Assembly: GCA_002415465.1 (NCBI GenBank)
Contig: DHYT01000207.1
Location: 1 to 6,555, forward strand
DNA: 6,555 nucleotides
Reading direction: 5' to 3'
Source of the DNA: Desulfobulbaceae bacterium UBA5123
GTDB taxonomy: Bacteria; Desulfobacterota; Desulfobulbia; Desulfobulbales; UBA5123
This document shows positions 6,191-6,555 of this stretch, piece by piece. Numbering within the stretch: the first letter of the stretch is position 1; every line of letters begins with the position of its first letter. The translations under genes were made by a program, and so were the position numbers. The notes beneath the pieces are model-generated. The model was given only the letters and a program-made list of their open reading frames with translations, ran no database searches and was not told the DNA's origin.

Positions 6191-6256
6191 CCCCCCGCCA
6201 AAGCCACACATATTACATTTATGTAACACAAACGCTGTTTTACAACACAAATGTAA
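6185..6256 (+). promoter_or_regulatory. ATGTAA repeat cluster, possible upstream activator sites for amt
   Basis: ATGTAA occurs at 6185-6190 (including the stop of the preceding gene), 6221-6226 and 6251-6256. The middle copy forms a perfect inverted repeat with TTACAT at 6213-6218, separated by TT. The centres lie roughly 105-175 bases before the expected sigma-54 start site, where enhancer sites for activators of this sigma factor usually sit. The sequence does not match the usual NtrC site. The 280-base gap 6191-6470 otherwise holds only the amt promoter and leader. Confidence 0.4.
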
Positions 6257-6333
6257 TACACCTTCCCCCCGCGCACCCCCTCCCCTTCACCACAAACAAC
6301 AGAACATCAACACGATACACAACAGCCACCTAA

Positions 6334-6349
6334 TGGCATACCCTTTGCT
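6334..6349 (+). promoter_or_regulatory. Sigma-54 (RpoN) promoter of amt
   Basis: TGGCAT-N5-TTGCT matches the -24/-12 consensus TGGCAC-N5-TTGCA closely. The invariant GG (6335-6336) and GC (6347-6348) are ten bases apart, as required. Transcription would start near 6360, giving a leader of about 110 bases. Ammonium transporter genes are commonly under RpoN and a nitrogen-responsive activator, so the context agrees. Confidence 0.8.
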
Positions 6350-6368
6350 ATTAAAGGTGATGAATGAC

Positions 6369-6380
6369 GCCTGGCCAGGC
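6369..6380 (+). other. Perfect 12-base palindrome in the amt leader
   Basis: GCCTGGCCAGGC reads the same on both strands and begins about nine bases after the predicted sigma-54 start site. It could be an operator overlapping early transcription. It is short enough to be chance in GC-rich DNA. Confidence 0.3.
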
Positions 6381-6405
6381 AGACAAAACAGCAGCGTACG
6401 CTCTC

Positions 6406-6430
6406 GCGCCGCCCGCCTAAAATCCGGCGC
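6406..6430 (+). other. Hairpin in the amt leader
   Basis: GCGCCG (6406-6411) and CGGCGC (6425-6430) form a 6-bp GC-only stem with a 13-base loop. No T-run follows, so it is not an intrinsic terminator. It lies 40 bases before the amt start. Confidence 0.3.
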
Positions 6431-6457
6431 CGCAGAGCAATACACCACTCCACAATC

Positions 6458-6462
6458 AGAGG
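6458..6462 (+). promoter_or_regulatory. Ribosome-binding site of amt
   Basis: AGAGG lies eight bases before ATG 6471, a normal spacing. It supports this ATG as the start over the internal ATG codons that follow. Confidence 0.6.
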
Positions 6463-6470
6463 TTGCAGCA

Positions 6471-6555
6471 ATGAATACCGGCGACACCGCCTTCATGCTC
6501 ATCGCATCCGCCATGGTGATGCTGATGACTCCCGGCCTGGCCCTTTTTTACGGCG
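6471..6555 (+). CDS. amt: Ammonium transporter Amt, first 28 residues (3' end outside the window)
   Basis: Amt/AmtB proteins are trimeric inner-membrane channels for ammonium uptake, often encoded beside the PII regulator glnK. Only MNTGDTAFMLIASAMVML and the following MTPGLALFYG are visible, but this is the hallmark start of the family: a short periplasmic N-terminus and a first membrane helix ending in the conserved MTPGLALFYGG. No separate signal peptide is seen. The gene is preceded by a sigma-54 promoter match and belongs to a different regulon from the flagellar genes. The remaining roughly 400 residues lie beyond the right edge, so completeness cannot be judged. Confidence 0.9.
   Translation, partial: MNTGDTAFMLIASAMVMLMTPGLALFYG

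Noticed and set aside
6287..6514. Minus-strand frame of 75 codons in the gap before amt
   Set aside because: It covers the sigma-54 promoter, the amt leader and the amt start, and has no ribosome-binding site or recognisable domain.

Overview
The window is a high-GC bacterial segment in which every supported gene lies on the + strand. It holds the distal part of a flagellar/chemotaxis cluster: flhA (only its 3' part), flhF, flhG, fliA, cheY and a FliL-like membrane protein. The first codons of an ammonium transporter gene (amt) close the window. The order flhA-flhF-flhG-fliA-cheY is typical of polarly flagellated bacteria. Together with the protein style and a sigma-54-type promoter before amt, it suggests a member of the old Deltaproteobacteria (Desulfobacterota, perhaps near Desulfobulbales). 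That placement is inference; no phylogenetic marker is present.

Layout. 1-1524: C-terminal 507 residues of FlhA, the export-gate protein, cut by the left edge. 1525-1654: gap with a candidate sigma-70-like promoter and a hairpin. 1655-2884: flhF, an SRP-type GTPase. 2881-3771: flhG, a MinD-type ATPase overlapping flhF by four bases. 3772-3845: short gap before fliA; its likely promoter sits over the end of flhG. 3846-4631: fliA, the flagellar sigma factor. 4632-4902: 271-base gap with a weak terminator, a candidate promoter and two inverted repeats before cheY. 4903-5283: cheY. 5306-6190: a 294-residue single-pass membrane protein with a FliL-like C-terminal part. 6191-6470: 280-base gap with ATGTAA repeats and a strong sigma-54 promoter match. 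6471-end: start of amt.

How the genes work together. FlhF and FlhG set the place and number of flagella, and FlhA is part of the export gate. FliA transcribes late flagellar genes, CheY carries the chemotaxis signal to the motor switch, and a FliL-like protein would act at the stator/basal body. The amt gene appears to be a separate, nitrogen-regulated unit.

Most of the window is ordinary flagellar gene content. The points that stand out are: a CheY whose otherwise near-invariant switch lysine is glutamate; a promoter-like block repeated almost exactly before flhF and cheY, with a looser version before fliA; an elongated acidic FliL-like protein containing long C tracts; and a sigma-54 promoter with upstream repeated half-sites before amt. 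I found no mobile element, CRISPR array, RNA gene or clearly new system.
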